The translations under genes and the position numbers were made by a program. Below are positions 1 through 8,293 of a stretch of 57,685 bases of DNA, in pieces. Under the pieces are notes generated by a model. The model was not told the origin of the DNA. It saw only the letters and a list, made by a program, of their open reading frames with translations, and searched no databases. This DNA is from an uncultured Lentisphaerota bacterium (GTDB lineage: Bacteria > Verrucomicrobiota > Kiritimatiellia > RFP12 > UBA1067): assembly GCA_900321255.1 (NCBI GenBank), contig ONVK01000003.1:1-57685 (forward strand), read 5' to 3'. Position 1 is the stretch's first letter. Each line of letters begins with the position of its first letter.

Positions 1-1
1 C

Positions 2-460
2 TACCTCGACTTCACGGTCGACGAGAGCTGCGGCAAGTGCGCGCCGTGCCGCATCGGCGGCAGGAAGCTCCTCAACTACCTGAAGAAGATCACCGACGGG
101 CGCGGCACCGAGCAGGACATCAAGGACATGGAGGCGATCTGCGACGCGATGAACAAGGCGTCGCTCTGCGGCCTCGGCCAGACGGCGTCCAACCCCGTGC
201 GCTCGACGCTCCGCTACTTCATGGACGAGTACATGGAGCACATCAAGGACAAGAAGTGCCGCTCGGGCAAGTGCTCTAAGCTCATCCAGTACAAGATCGA
301 CCCTGCGAAGTGCAAGGGCTGCACGATGTGCGCGAGGAAGTGCCCTGCGGGCGCGATCTCGGGAACCGTGAAGAATCCGCATGTCATCGACCAGGCGAAG
401 TGCATCAAGTGCGGCGCCTGCGAGGCGACCTGCAAGTTCGGCGCGATCAGCCACGGCTAA
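2..460 (+). CDS. hydB: NuoF-like [FeFe]-hydrogenase subunit (HydB-type), C-terminal part
   Basis: The gene enters from before the window; only the last 152 codons are present, read in the frame that starts at base 2. The fragment begins in the ESCGKCAPCRIG segment that holds the [4Fe-4S] cluster of NuoF/HydB proteins, with a further Cys in SLCGLGQ. It ends in a ferredoxin-like domain with two CxxCxxCxxxC(P) motifs (CKGCTMCARKCP and CIKCGACEATC). In this family the subunit carries FMN and NAD(H) and passes electrons to or from HydA. It lies 21 bases upstream of hydA, so the two should be co-transcribed as a soluble NAD-linked, probably electron-bifurcating, hydrogenase. A NuoE-like HydC subunit would be expected before the window but cannot be seen. 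The identity is secure; bifurcation is inferred. Confidence 0.93.
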   Translation, partial: YLDFTVDESCGKCAPCRIGGRKLLNYLKKITDGRGTEQDIKDMEAICDAMNKASLCGLGQTASNPVRSTLRYFMDEYMEHIKDKKCRSGKCSKLIQYKIDPAKCKGCTMCARKCPAGAISGTVKNPHVIDQAKCIKCGACEATCKFGAISHG

Positions 461-481
461 GGGGAAAGGAAAGGTTTTACC

Positions 482-2287
482 ATGGAAACTGAAATGATCA
501 CTCTTGAGATCAACGGCAAGTCCGTCGAAGTTCCGAAGGGCACGTCGATCCTCAACGCGGCCAAGGCCGCCCACATCAAGATCCCGACGCTCTGCTATCA
601 TCCCGACCTGAAGCCGGGCGCAAGCTGCGGCATCTGCGTCGTCCGCCAGCTCGTCCCGAGCCGCACGGAGCCCGGCAAGTTCGTGCCGAGCCCGAAGCTG
701 CTCCGCGCCTGCACGACCGAGGCGGCGCCCGGGATGAAGATCCTCACGCACGACCCCGACATCGTCCAGGTCCGCAAGACCGTGCTCGAGCTCATCCTCG
801 CGAACCATCCGCAGGACTGCCTCCAGTGCCCGCGCTCCGGCTCCTGCGAGCTTCAGGCGATCGCGGCCGACTTCGGCATCCGCGACATTCCGTTCCCGAA
901 GGAGGTCATCCACCGCGATGTCGACAACTCGACCCCCTCCATCGTCCTCAACTCCGACAAGTGCATCAAGTGCGGCCGCTGCGCCGAGGTTTGCCAGGAG
1001 ATGCAGAACGTCTGGGCGCTCGAGTTCATCGGACGCGGCGAGAAGACGGTCATGGCCCCGGCCGCTGGCGTCAAGCTCGCCGAGTCGCCCTGCATCAAGT
1101 GCGGCCAGTGCTCCGCTCACTGCCCCGTCGGCGCGATCTACGAGAACGACGAGACGGCGAAGGTCTGGGCCGCGCTGCGCGACCCCGAGAAGACCTGCCT
1201 CGTGCAGATAGCCCCCGCGGTCCGCGTTGCCGTAGGCGAGGCGTTCGGCATGAAGCCGGGCGAGCTCACCACCGGCAAGATCTACGCGGCCCTCAGGATG
1301 CTCGGCTTCGACAAGGTGTTCGACACGAACTTCTCCGCCGACGTCACGATCATGGAGGAGGGCACCGAGTTCATCAAGCGCTTCACCGAGCAGAAGGACC
1401 TTCCGCTCCTCACCAGCTGCTGCCCCGCGTGGACCGACTGGATGGAGAAGTACGCTCCTGACTTCACGACGAACTTCTCGACCGCCAAGTCGCCGCAGCA
1501 GATGCTCTCCGCGCTCTGCAAGAGCTACTGGGCAGACGTCAACAAGGTCGACCACACGAAGATCCACGTCACTTCGATCATGCCCTGCACGGCGAAGAAG
1601 CACGAGATCGCGCGCGACGAGTTCATGAGCGCCACCGGCACCCAGGATACCGACGTCGTGCTGACGACGCGCGAGCTTGCCCGCATGATCAAGGCGGCCG
1701 GCATCGACTTCGCCTCGCTCCCCGAGGAGCCGGCTGACAAGCTGCTCGGCGAGTACACCGGCGCGGGCACGATCTTCGGCGTCACCGGCGGCGTTATGGA
1801 GGCCGCGCTCCGTACGGCCTACTGCCTCATCACCGGCGAGGCGAAGCCCCCGAGCATCGACTTCCAGGCGGTGCGCGGCATGGACGGCGTCAAGACGGCC
1901 ACGATCGACATCAAGGGCACGAAGGTGAACATCGCGGTCGCCCACCAGATGGGCAACGTCGAGAAGGTCCTCGACATGATCCGCGAGGACCGCAAGAACG
2001 GCGTCAAGCCGCGCTTCGACTTCATCGAGGTCATGGCGTGCCGCGGCGGCTGCATCGGCGGCGGCGGCCAGCCCTGCCTCGCGACGGACGCGGTCCGCGC
2101 GCAGCGCACGGCCGGCCTCTACACCGACGACGAGAAGTGCGCTCTCCGCATGTCGCACCTGAACCCCGAGGTCACGGCCCTCTACAAGGACTACCTCGAC
2201 GGCAAGACGGGCGCGCAGGGCGGCGAGAAGGCGCACCACCTCCTCCACACCGGCTACAAGAAGATCGATGTCTACCACTTCGACTAA
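482..2287 (+). CDS. hydA: [FeFe]-hydrogenase catalytic subunit
   Basis: This 601-residue protein has the complete HydA layout. A plant-type [2Fe-2S] domain has Cys near 38, 49, 52 and 77. A His-ligated [4Fe-4S] segment lies near 108-121 (HPQDCLQCPRSGSC). Two [4Fe-4S] clusters follow (CIKCGRCAEVC and CIKCGQCSAHCP). The H-cluster domain has all three signatures: TSCCPAW near 310, MPCTAKKHE near 366 and CRGGCIGGGGQP near 520. It reduces protons or oxidises H2 in the cytoplasm. The start ATG at 482 follows an AGGGGAAAGGAAAGG purine tract; a second Met four codons on is possible. It lies directly downstream of the NuoF-like subunit and is followed by a strong terminator. Length and motifs match the trimeric NAD-dependent or bifurcating enzymes rather than small monomeric ones. 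Confidence 0.97.
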   Translation: METEMITLEINGKSVEVPKGTSILNAAKAAHIKIPTLCYHPDLKPGASCGICVVRQLVPSRTEPGKFVPSPKLLRACTTEAAPGMKILTHDPDIVQVRKTVLELILANHPQDCLQCPRSGSCELQAIAADFGIRDIPFPKEVIHRDVDNSTPSIVLNSDKCIKCGRCAEVCQEMQNVWALEFIGRGEKTVMAPAAGVKLAESPCIKCGQCSAHCPVGAIYENDETAKVWAALRDPEKTCLVQIAPAVRVAVGEAFGMKPGELTTGKIYAALRMLGFDKVFDTNFSADVTIMEEGTEFIKRFTEQKDLPLLTSCCPAWTDWMEKYAPDFTTNFSTAKSPQQMLSALCKSYWADVNKVDHTKIHVTSIMPCTAKKHEIARDEFMSATGTQDTDVVLTTRELARMIKAAGIDFASLPEEPADKLLGEYTGAGTIFGVTGGVMEAALRTAYCLITGEAKPPSIDFQAVRGMDGVKTATIDIKGTKVNIAVAHQMGNVEKVLDMIREDRKNGVKPRFDFIEVMACRGGCIGGGGQPCLATDAVRAQRTAGLYTDDEKCALRMSHLNPEVTALYKDYLDGKTGAQGGEKAHHLLHTGYKKIDVYHFD

Positions 2288-2307
2288 GGAGCGGTGCCGT
2301 AGAGGCG

Positions 2308-2347
2308 AAAGAAGCGCGGAGCGGTTGTCGCCGCTCCGCGTTTCTTT
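2308..2347 (+). terminator. rho-independent terminator after hydA
   Basis: A perfect 10-base inverted repeat (CGCGGAGCGG at 2315-2324, CCGCTCCGCG at 2331-2340) encloses the loop TTGTCG. AAAGAA precedes it and TTTCTTT follows, so the stem can be extended on both sides and works in either direction. It should end the hydrogenase transcript. Its T-rich tail stops only four bases before the ATG chosen for the next gene. Confidence 0.85.
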
Positions 2348-2351
2348 GGGA

Positions 2352-4319
2352 ATGAACGGCATAGCTGCCGCATTGCTGCTGCTTTCCGGCCTGAACGCCG
2401 CCTGCGCCGCGGAGGATGCGCTTGTGCCCGTCCGCGCGGGCGATGTAAGAATCCTCGGGCGCGTCGGGGAGCTGTTCGGGTCCTCGCTCGACAGGCGCGT
2501 CTTCTCTGAATACGCGCAGGGGCCTGTCTACGACGAGGCGGAGAACGCGTTCGCGACGCACTCTGACGACTCTGATCCCGACAGGGGCTACTGCGGCTGG
2601 CAGGGCGAGTACTGGGGCAAGACCATGCTCTGCTACGCCGGTGCGATCCGCTATACGCGCGACGCTAAGCTCGCGGCGTGGAGCGTGGAGAAGGCCCATC
2701 ACCTCATCGACGCCTATCAGCACCCCGACGGCTACCTTTCCACATACGCCAACCGGGATCTCCTGCGCATGAACCCGGAATCGCCCGACTCAGAGAAGCA
2801 TTGCTGCTTCAACATCTGGGGTCAGAAGTACACGATGTGGGCGCTCGTCGAGCTGTATCGCGCAACAGGCGACCGGAAGTGCCTCGAAGCGGCGGGGAAG
2901 ATGATGGACCATCTCGTCGCACAGCTCAGGCGCCTCGGCGTCACGATCGACAAGACCGGAACATGGGAGGGGATATCGTCCATGTCCATACTTCGCCCGC
3001 TCGTCGAGCTGTACATCGAAATGCCGAAACCGGAGTACAGGGAGCTCGCCGACTACATCGTGAGGGCGACGGACGTTGGCGAAGGCGTGAAGCCCGAGGT
3101 CAATCTCGTCCACGATGCGCTCTCCGACCGTCCGGTCGCCGCATGGTTCCGCAAGCCCATGTTCCTCGCCAAGGCGTACGAACTGCAGAGTTTCTTCGAG
3201 GGCGTGGCGGCGTACCACCGGCTCACCGGCGACGCGCGTGCGCTCGCGGCGACCGAGGCGTTCTGGGGGCATCTCCACCGCGAGGAACTGAATCCGATGC
3301 GGTCGGTGGGATACTTCGACCACTTTCTCGGCGCGAAGCGCCGCGTCAACGGAATGACGGAGCTGTGCGACGTCACCCACTGGATACGGCTCAACCGCGA
3401 ACTGTGGAAGATCACGGGAGAGGCGAAATATCTCGACTGCATCGAAGAGGCGTTCTACAACGCCTTTCTCGCGGGCGTCTCGCCCGACGGCTCATGGGGC
3501 GCGCACATCGTCCGCTCGCACGGAACGCGCCACCTTTCGGCGCCGCAGCAGGTCGGCATGAAGATGCACCAGTGCTGCCCCGACAACATGCTTCGCACGT
3601 TCTACGACTGGGCCGAGACGGTCGCTGACGTCGCGAAGGACGGCGCGTGGGAGCTGAACCTCTACTCGGACGCCGACGTTGCGCTTCCAGGGCTGCGCCT
3701 TGAGCTGCGCGGCGACTATCCGGTTTCGGAGACGTTCCGAGTCCGTGCCGTTGCCGAAAAGAGGGGGCGGCTCCGCCTGCGCGTGCCGTACTGGGCGCAG
3801 GACATGGTCGTGGACGGGACTTCTATGAAGCCGGCGTCAGGCCGCATCGATCTCCCCGTTGAGGCCGGCGAACACACTTTCGACATCGTTCTTAAGATGC
3901 CGCCGCGGGTCGTAGACTCCGAAGCGCCGGCATTCGAGGATATCGACACGGTGACTGAACTCGACACGGCGAAGCCGGAGGGATACACCAAGCGGTTCAT
4001 GAGCTGGTATACGCCGGAGATGAAAGGCCTGGAGCGCCGCACCGCTGCGGCCGAGGTCATGCGCGGGCCGCTCCTGCTCGCAAAGGGGCGGCTCGCCGGC
4101 ACGTCGCGCAACGAGACCTTCACCTTCAAGACGATCAACGCAAATGGCTGGAAGGTCTCCGTTTCGCCGGCCTTGCGCACGGTAGGCAACGCGTCCGTCT
4201 GGGGCGCATGGAACATGACGTTGGAGAAAGACGGGGAGAAGCGCACGCTTCCCGTCGCCGACTACTGGTCCGTCTCGAACGTCGACGACCCGTCCAACTG
4301 GTTTTCACTGTGGTTCTGA
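2352..4319 (+). CDS. secreted GH127-family beta-L-arabinofuranosidase (DUF1680)
   Basis: The open frame begins at 2268, but the first 28 codons lie inside hydA and the terminator. The ATG at 2352 begins a clear signal peptide (MNGIAAALLLL...AACAAED) and gives 655 residues. GEYWGKTMLCYAGA and HPDGYLSTY are typical of the GH127 (alpha/alpha)6 barrel. The zinc-thiolate site known from Bifidobacterium HypBA1 (Glu, Cys, Cys, Cys with a Cys nucleophile) appears as E337-x-C339 and C408-C409 in CCPDN. The product should therefore be exported and release L-arabinofuranose from plant glycans or glycoproteins. No good ribosome-binding site or promoter is seen, and a terminator abuts the start. The gene sits between hydA and a hydrogenase-type ATPase, which looks like a later insertion. 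GH146 or another DUF1680 branch is the main alternative. Confidence 0.88.
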   Translation: MNGIAAALLLLSGLNAACAAEDALVPVRAGDVRILGRVGELFGSSLDRRVFSEYAQGPVYDEAENAFATHSDDSDPDRGYCGWQGEYWGKTMLCYAGAIRYTRDAKLAAWSVEKAHHLIDAYQHPDGYLSTYANRDLLRMNPESPDSEKHCCFNIWGQKYTMWALVELYRATGDRKCLEAAGKMMDHLVAQLRRLGVTIDKTGTWEGISSMSILRPLVELYIEMPKPEYRELADYIVRATDVGEGVKPEVNLVHDALSDRPVAAWFRKPMFLAKAYELQSFFEGVAAYHRLTGDARALAATEAFWGHLHREELNPMRSVGYFDHFLGAKRRVNGMTELCDVTHWIRLNRELWKITGEAKYLDCIEEAFYNAFLAGVSPDGSWGAHIVRSHGTRHLSAPQQVGMKMHQCCPDNMLRTFYDWAETVADVAKDGAWELNLYSDADVALPGLRLELRGDYPVSETFRVRAVAEKRGRLRLRVPYWAQDMVVDGTSMKPASGRIDLPVEAGEHTFDIVLKMPPRVVDSEAPAFEDIDTVTELDTAKPEGYTKRFMSWYTPEMKGLERRTAAAEVMRGPLLLAKGRLAGTSRNETFTFKTINANGWKVSVSPALRTVGNASVWGAWNMTLEKDGEKRTLPVADYWSVSNVDDPSNWFSLWF

Positions 4320-4346
4320 CCTGGAAAAGACAATCGCGAAAAACAT

Positions 4347-4883
4347 ATGCACGCAAGCCTTTCAGACATCGTGGCCGACATCGCGGCGAACTCGATCGAA
4401 GCCGGGGCGAGTAACATCCGCGTCAGCGTGGTCGACGAGAACGGGACGATCGAGCTGAAGGTCGAGGACAACGGGAAGGGGATGCCGCCCGAAATCGTCG
4501 TCAGGGCGTTCGATCCTTTCTACACCGAGCCCGGCAAGCACGACAAGCGGAAGGTCGGCATGGGCCTTCCCTTCGTCAAGCAGACGTGCGATGCCTGCGG
4601 CGGCAGCGTAAAGCTCGAGAGCAGGCAGGGCGTGGGCACGACGATAGTCTGCACGTTCCAGGCCGACAACATCGACCTGCCGCCGATGGGGAGCCTTCCG
4701 CAGGCGGTTCTGTCGCTCTTCAACTTCGGAGGGGATTTCGACCTCGTCTTCATCCACAGGAAAAACGGCAGCGGCTACGAAATCTCGCGTCTCGAACTCA
4801 TGGACGCCGTCGGCGGCTTCGATTCCGTCGAAGGGCTTTCGCTCGCGCGCGAGTTCCTTGAGGGCCAGGAAGAGTCTCTTTAG
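4347..4883 (+). CDS. GHKL-type ATPase linked to [FeFe]-hydrogenase operons
   Basis: This 178-residue protein is a lone HATPase_c domain without a sensor or histidine phosphoacceptor region. Visible ATP-site motifs are the N box (ANSIEAGAS near 15-22), the G1 box (DNGKGM) and the G2 box (GMGLPFVK). A 60-residue tail is of unknown function. From knowledge of clostridial and Thermotoga hydrogenase loci, small GHKL ATPases of this sort are often encoded beside NuoE/NuoF/HydA genes together with a DRTGG-domain protein. A DRTGG-type gene is also present in this window at 56078-56413. The gene is 2 kb from hydA, separated only by the GH127 gene. It probably regulates hydrogenase expression or activity in an anti-sigma-like way; the mechanism is unknown. 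Confidence 0.75.
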   Translation: MHASLSDIVADIAANSIEAGASNIRVSVVDENGTIELKVEDNGKGMPPEIVVRAFDPFYTEPGKHDKRKVGMGLPFVKQTCDACGGSVKLESRQGVGTTIVCTFQADNIDLPPMGSLPQAVLSLFNFGGDFDLVFIHRKNGSGYEISRLELMDAVGGFDSVEGLSLAREFLEGQEESL

Positions 4884-4891
4884 CCCAAATA

Positions 4892-4900
4892 TGATATAAT
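4892..4900 (+). promoter_or_regulatory. extended -10 promoter of metXW
   Basis: TGATATAAT ends 11 bases before the ATG of the next gene. The -10 hexamer is 4895-4900, followed by ATCCGCC. The expected transcription start leaves only about five bases of leader, so this mRNA is probably close to leaderless. Confidence 0.65.
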
Positions 4901-4911
4901 ATCCGCCAATT

Positions 4912-6687
4912 ATGACTGAGGGCGTTGGAGTCGTAGAATTGAAGAAGATGAAGCTGAACCTGCCGGAAGGCGGGCTCAGGCTTGCCTATGGCGGCGTTTT
5001 GAAGGAAATCGAAGTCGCATACGAGGAATGCGGCGCGCCGCTCGGCGAATCCAACGCAATCTACATCTGCCACGCGCTCACGGGCGACGCGCATGTCGCT
5101 GGCATTAGGCCGGGCGAGGAAAAGCCAAGCGGCTGGTGGGAGGAGATGGTAGGCCCCGGGCGCGCGTTCGACACGAACAAATTCCACATCATCTGCGCGA
5201 ACGTCCTTGGCGGCTGCACCGGGACGACGGGGCCGATGTCGATCAACCCAGACACGGGGAAGCCCTACGGCTCGTCTTTTCCGCAGTACACGTTCGACGA
5301 CGCCGTTGACGTCTTCAGGATGTTCCTGAAGCAGCTCGGCGTGAAGAAGCTCGCGGCGCTCGTCGGCGGGAGCTACGGCGGGCTGCAGGTCGTAAACTGG
5401 ATGACGCGCTTCCCCGACGACATGGAGAAGTCGTGCCTGATCGCGACGAGCGCGAGCCTCAACACCCAGGCGATCGCGCTGAGCGTCATGAGCCGCAACT
5501 CCATCACGGACGACCCCAACTGGAAGGGCGGCGACTACTATCTCGAAGGCGACGGCAAGGGTCCGAAGGCGGGGCTTGCCGCGGCGCGCCAGCTTGCGCA
5601 CATAACGTATCTCTCGCGCGAGCTCCTGCAGCAGAAGTTCGGCCGCAGGCTCCAGGACAACTTCGTGAACGCCCCGGCGGAGGAGCGCGCCGAGCGCGAC
5701 CGCCTCTTCAAGACATATTTCCAGATCGAGAGCTATCTCGACTACCAGGCGATGAAGTTCCTGCGCCGCTTCGACGCGAACTCCTACCTCCACATAACGC
5801 GTTCGATGGACCTCTCCGATCCCTGCGACCGCTACGGTTCGCTTGATGCAGCTTTTGCCCGCGTTAACTCGAAGGTGCTCGTCGTCTCGTATGAAAACGA
5901 CATCCTCTTCCCGTGGTGGCAGTCGAAGGAGATCGTTGCGTCGCTTCTGCGCAACAAGAAGTCCGTGAGCTACTGCCATCTCGAAAGCGGCACGGGGCAT
6001 GATTCGTTCCTGACCGACATCGAGCACCTTTCGAAGGTCGTCGGCGGCTTTCTCTCCGAGCGCCCGGTCAAGGTGATGAAGTGGCAGGAGCGGCTCCACA
6101 GGAACGTCCTCGCGATGGTGAAGGAGAACTCCCGCGTCATCGACATCGGCTGCGGCGACGGCACGCTTCTCGACGTCCTGCGCGCGAAGAAGGGCGTTGC
6201 CGGCGACGGTGTGGAGATTGACGTCGACCGCTACGAGGAGGCGATTGCCGACGGGCACGACGTCTTCTGGGAAGACGTCGACGAAGGGCTTACTCTCGTT
6301 CCAGACGGGTACTACGACACGGCAATCGTCTCGGACACGCTGCAGGAGGTCAGAAATCCGCGCGGGCTGTTGAGCGAGGCGCTGAGGATCGCGAACGAGG
6401 CGATAGTCTCGTTCCCGAACTTCGCCGCCTACAGGATTCGCCTTACGCTCGCGCTCACGGGGCGGCTTCCCGTCTCGAAGCAGCTGCCGTTCCAGTGGTA
6501 CGACACGCCGAACATCCACTGCATCACGCTTAAGGACTTCAAGTCGCTCTGCGACAAGGAGGGGATCGATATCCTCGAGGTCAAGGCCGAGAGCCGGCAC
6601 ATCATCGGCAAGATCCTCATGTGGCTTGGTTTCAAGAACCTCGGTGCGTCGCGCATCGTCGCAAGAATAGCAAGGAGGCGCCAGTGA
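4912..6687 (+). CDS. metXW: MetX-MetW fusion: homoserine O-acetyltransferase with MetW methyltransferase-like domain
   Basis: The 591-residue product joins two proteins that are usually separate neighbours. Residues 1 to about 385 are an alpha/beta-hydrolase homoserine acyltransferase: nucleophile S154 in GGSYGG, Asp near 330 (SYENDILFP) and H363 in GTGHDSF. Residues from about 395 to the end match MetW, with the SAM-type loop DIGCGDGTLL followed by DTAIVSDTLQEV and SFPNFAAYRIR. MetX activates homoserine with acetyl-CoA (or succinyl-CoA) for methionine synthesis; MetW is required for MetX activity in several bacteria. There is no stop codon or frameshift between the halves. The stop overlaps the GTG start of cysE, so the two are translationally coupled. 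Acetyl versus succinyl specificity cannot be settled by eye. Confidence 0.92.
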   Translation: MTEGVGVVELKKMKLNLPEGGLRLAYGGVLKEIEVAYEECGAPLGESNAIYICHALTGDAHVAGIRPGEEKPSGWWEEMVGPGRAFDTNKFHIICANVLGGCTGTTGPMSINPDTGKPYGSSFPQYTFDDAVDVFRMFLKQLGVKKLAALVGGSYGGLQVVNWMTRFPDDMEKSCLIATSASLNTQAIALSVMSRNSITDDPNWKGGDYYLEGDGKGPKAGLAAARQLAHITYLSRELLQQKFGRRLQDNFVNAPAEERAERDRLFKTYFQIESYLDYQAMKFLRRFDANSYLHITRSMDLSDPCDRYGSLDAAFARVNSKVLVVSYENDILFPWWQSKEIVASLLRNKKSVSYCHLESGTGHDSFLTDIEHLSKVVGGFLSERPVKVMKWQERLHRNVLAMVKENSRVIDIGCGDGTLLDVLRAKKGVAGDGVEIDVDRYEEAIADGHDVFWEDVDEGLTLVPDGYYDTAIVSDTLQEVRNPRGLLSEALRIANEAIVSFPNFAAYRIRLTLALTGRLPVSKQLPFQWYDTPNIHCITLKDFKSLCDKEGIDILEVKAESRHIIGKILMWLGFKNLGASRIVARIARRRQ

Positions 6688-7430
6688 CACTCCCGCAGAG
6701 AATAGCGCATATAGTCAACCACGGACTCGCCGCGCTGCATCCGTGCGTCTACGGCGATCTCACGGCGCGCGGCGCAGTCGGAGAGATCGCGGCCGACCTC
6801 CAGAAGGAGATTGTGCTCCTCTGCCCGGGACGCGACGCCAAGGCAATCGTTGATGATTTCGTCGCTGCGCTTCCAGAAGTGCGCAGGCTCGTCGACACCG
6901 ATGTCCAGGCCGCGTACGACGGCGACCCTGCGGCGACGAGCCGAATGGAGGTCGTGATGGCGTATCCCGGGCTCTATGCAGTCACCATCCACCGCCTGGC
7001 GCATGTACTCTACAAGCTTAAAGTCCCGATCATCCCGCGCGTCATGAGCGAGCTCGCCCATTCGAAGACGGGGATCGACATCCATCCCGGCGCGACGATA
7101 GGCGAGAGGTTCTTCATCGACCATGGAACCGGCGTCGTGATCGGCGAGACGACCGTAATAGGGCGGAACGTCCGTCTCTACCAGGGCGTGACGCTCGGAG
7201 GCCTCTCGTTCGACAAGGATGCGAACGGCGCGCTTGTAAAGGGGCTGAAGCGCCACCCCAACATCGAGGACAACGTGGTGATATACGCGAACGCCACGAT
7301 TCTCGGCGGCGACACCACGATAGGCCACGACTCCGAGATAGGCGGCAACGTCTGGATCAAGGAGTCGGTCCCGCCCAACTCTCGCGTCTACAACAAGCCG
7401 CCGGCTCCGGTGATAAAGAAAATAATGTGA
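6684..7430 (+). CDS. cysE: serine O-acetyltransferase
   Basis: The GTG at 6684 is chosen because AAGGAGG lies six bases upstream and the codon overlaps the metXW stop; an earlier ATG at 6621 lies within metXW and has no such site. The 248-residue protein has the helical N-terminal region and a left-handed beta-helix of hexapeptide repeats (TGIDIHPGATIG, VVIGETTVIGRNV, ILGGDTTIG, IGGNVWI). The catalytic His is in IDHGTGVVIGE. The enzyme makes O-acetylserine from serine and acetyl-CoA, the first step of cysteine synthesis. Pairing it with metXW forms a sulfur amino-acid operon. The C-terminus lacks the long regulatory tail of enteric CysE and is closer to EpsC/plasmid-type SATs, so feedback inhibition is uncertain. 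Confidence 0.92.
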   Translation: MTLPQRIAHIVNHGLAALHPCVYGDLTARGAVGEIAADLQKEIVLLCPGRDAKAIVDDFVAALPEVRRLVDTDVQAAYDGDPAATSRMEVVMAYPGLYAVTIHRLAHVLYKLKVPIIPRVMSELAHSKTGIDIHPGATIGERFFIDHGTGVVIGETTVIGRNVRLYQGVTLGGLSFDKDANGALVKGLKRHPNIEDNVVIYANATILGGDTTIGHDSEIGGNVWIKESVPPNSRVYNKPPAPVIKKIM

Positions 7431-8278
7431 TGCTCGCAAGTTCGCTCGCTCTTGCGCTTGTTGTTGGGGTCTGGAACGGCGAGTGGTTCCCGTCCGGGCG
7501 GGCAGAGCACAGGGCGAACGACCAGGTGGAGCGGGCGACGATCCGCGCGGCAGGGCAGATGCTCGCCGACGGGATCCTTGAAGTTGACCCTTCCGGGAAA
7601 GAGGACGTTGTCCTGTGCCTCAGCGAAATACGCGACCTCGAGACCGCACAGGCGCTCTGCGCCGCGATAGGGCGCACGAACCTCTCTGTCGCAGTCGTCA
7701 CCGCATACCGCAGGCGCGACCGCTTCGACCAGCAGCAGGACGTCATCATGACGACTCTTCCGGTCGCGAAAGCCAACTGGAGCACCTGGAAGACGCACAA
7801 GGACGCGATTCCGCCGCGTGGCTACGCCCATGCAGACGTAATCGTGTCGCCGGCGGTAACCGCGACCGTGTATGCCGTCCACCTAAAGTCCAACTACGGC
7901 CAGACGACGGAAGACACCGCCCAGACGAACCGCCTCAAGCGCGCCTACGCGATAGAGCAGCTTGTCGCCCAGGAGAAGCCGAAGCGCGGGAAGTTCCGCG
8001 CGCCTGTCATAATTGCCGGCGACTTCAACGCCGATCGGTTCTCAAAGTCGTTCGAGAAGGACACGTTGTTTCAGACGCTCCTTGACGCCGGATTCGTCGA
8101 TGCGTTCGAGGGCGTTCCAAAGGATGGCCGCATAACGCATCCGGGGAGCGGCCGCCACGCGGGGAGCACGCTCGACTACATCTTTATTCGCGGCTGCCGG
8201 GTCGAAAGCCCTCCGAAGGTCGTCCCCGCGCTTCGCATATCAGACCATGACGCGGTGTTTGTCCGCCTTCTTCCCTGA
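7430..8278 (+). CDS. secreted endonuclease/exonuclease/phosphatase-family protein
   Basis: The ATG at 7430 shares a base with the cysE stop (TGATG); a GTG one codon upstream is also possible. The first 18 residues (MLASSLALALVVGVW) look like a signal peptide or membrane anchor. The body is an EEP-fold metal-dependent phosphoesterase: LSEIRDLET near the metal-binding Glu, AVHLKSNYG, IIAGDFNAD and the terminal SDHDAVFV. The substrate cannot be read from sequence; members cleave DNA, RNA, inositol phosphates or sphingomyelin. It is coupled to cysE but has no obvious sulfur role. The family call is firm and the function unknown. Confidence 0.82.
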   Translation: MLASSLALALVVGVWNGEWFPSGRAEHRANDQVERATIRAAGQMLADGILEVDPSGKEDVVLCLSEIRDLETAQALCAAIGRTNLSVAVVTAYRRRDRFDQQQDVIMTTLPVAKANWSTWKTHKDAIPPRGYAHADVIVSPAVTATVYAVHLKSNYGQTTEDTAQTNRLKRAYAIEQLVAQEKPKRGKFRAPVIIAGDFNADRFSKSFEKDTLFQTLLDAGFVDAFEGVPKDGRITHPGSGRHAGSTLDYIFIRGCRVESPPKVVPALRISDHDAVFVRLLP

Positions 8279-8293
8279 AAAAAGCATTTGCAG

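Noticed and set aside
6621..6683. Upstream ATG for cysE
   Set aside because: The added 21 residues lie inside metXW, have shadow composition and no ribosome-binding site; GTG 6684 has AAGGAGG.
4798..6690. A 630-codon minus-strand frame opposite metXW
   Set aside because: The + strand frame has complete MetX and MetW motifs; the antisense frame has shadow composition.
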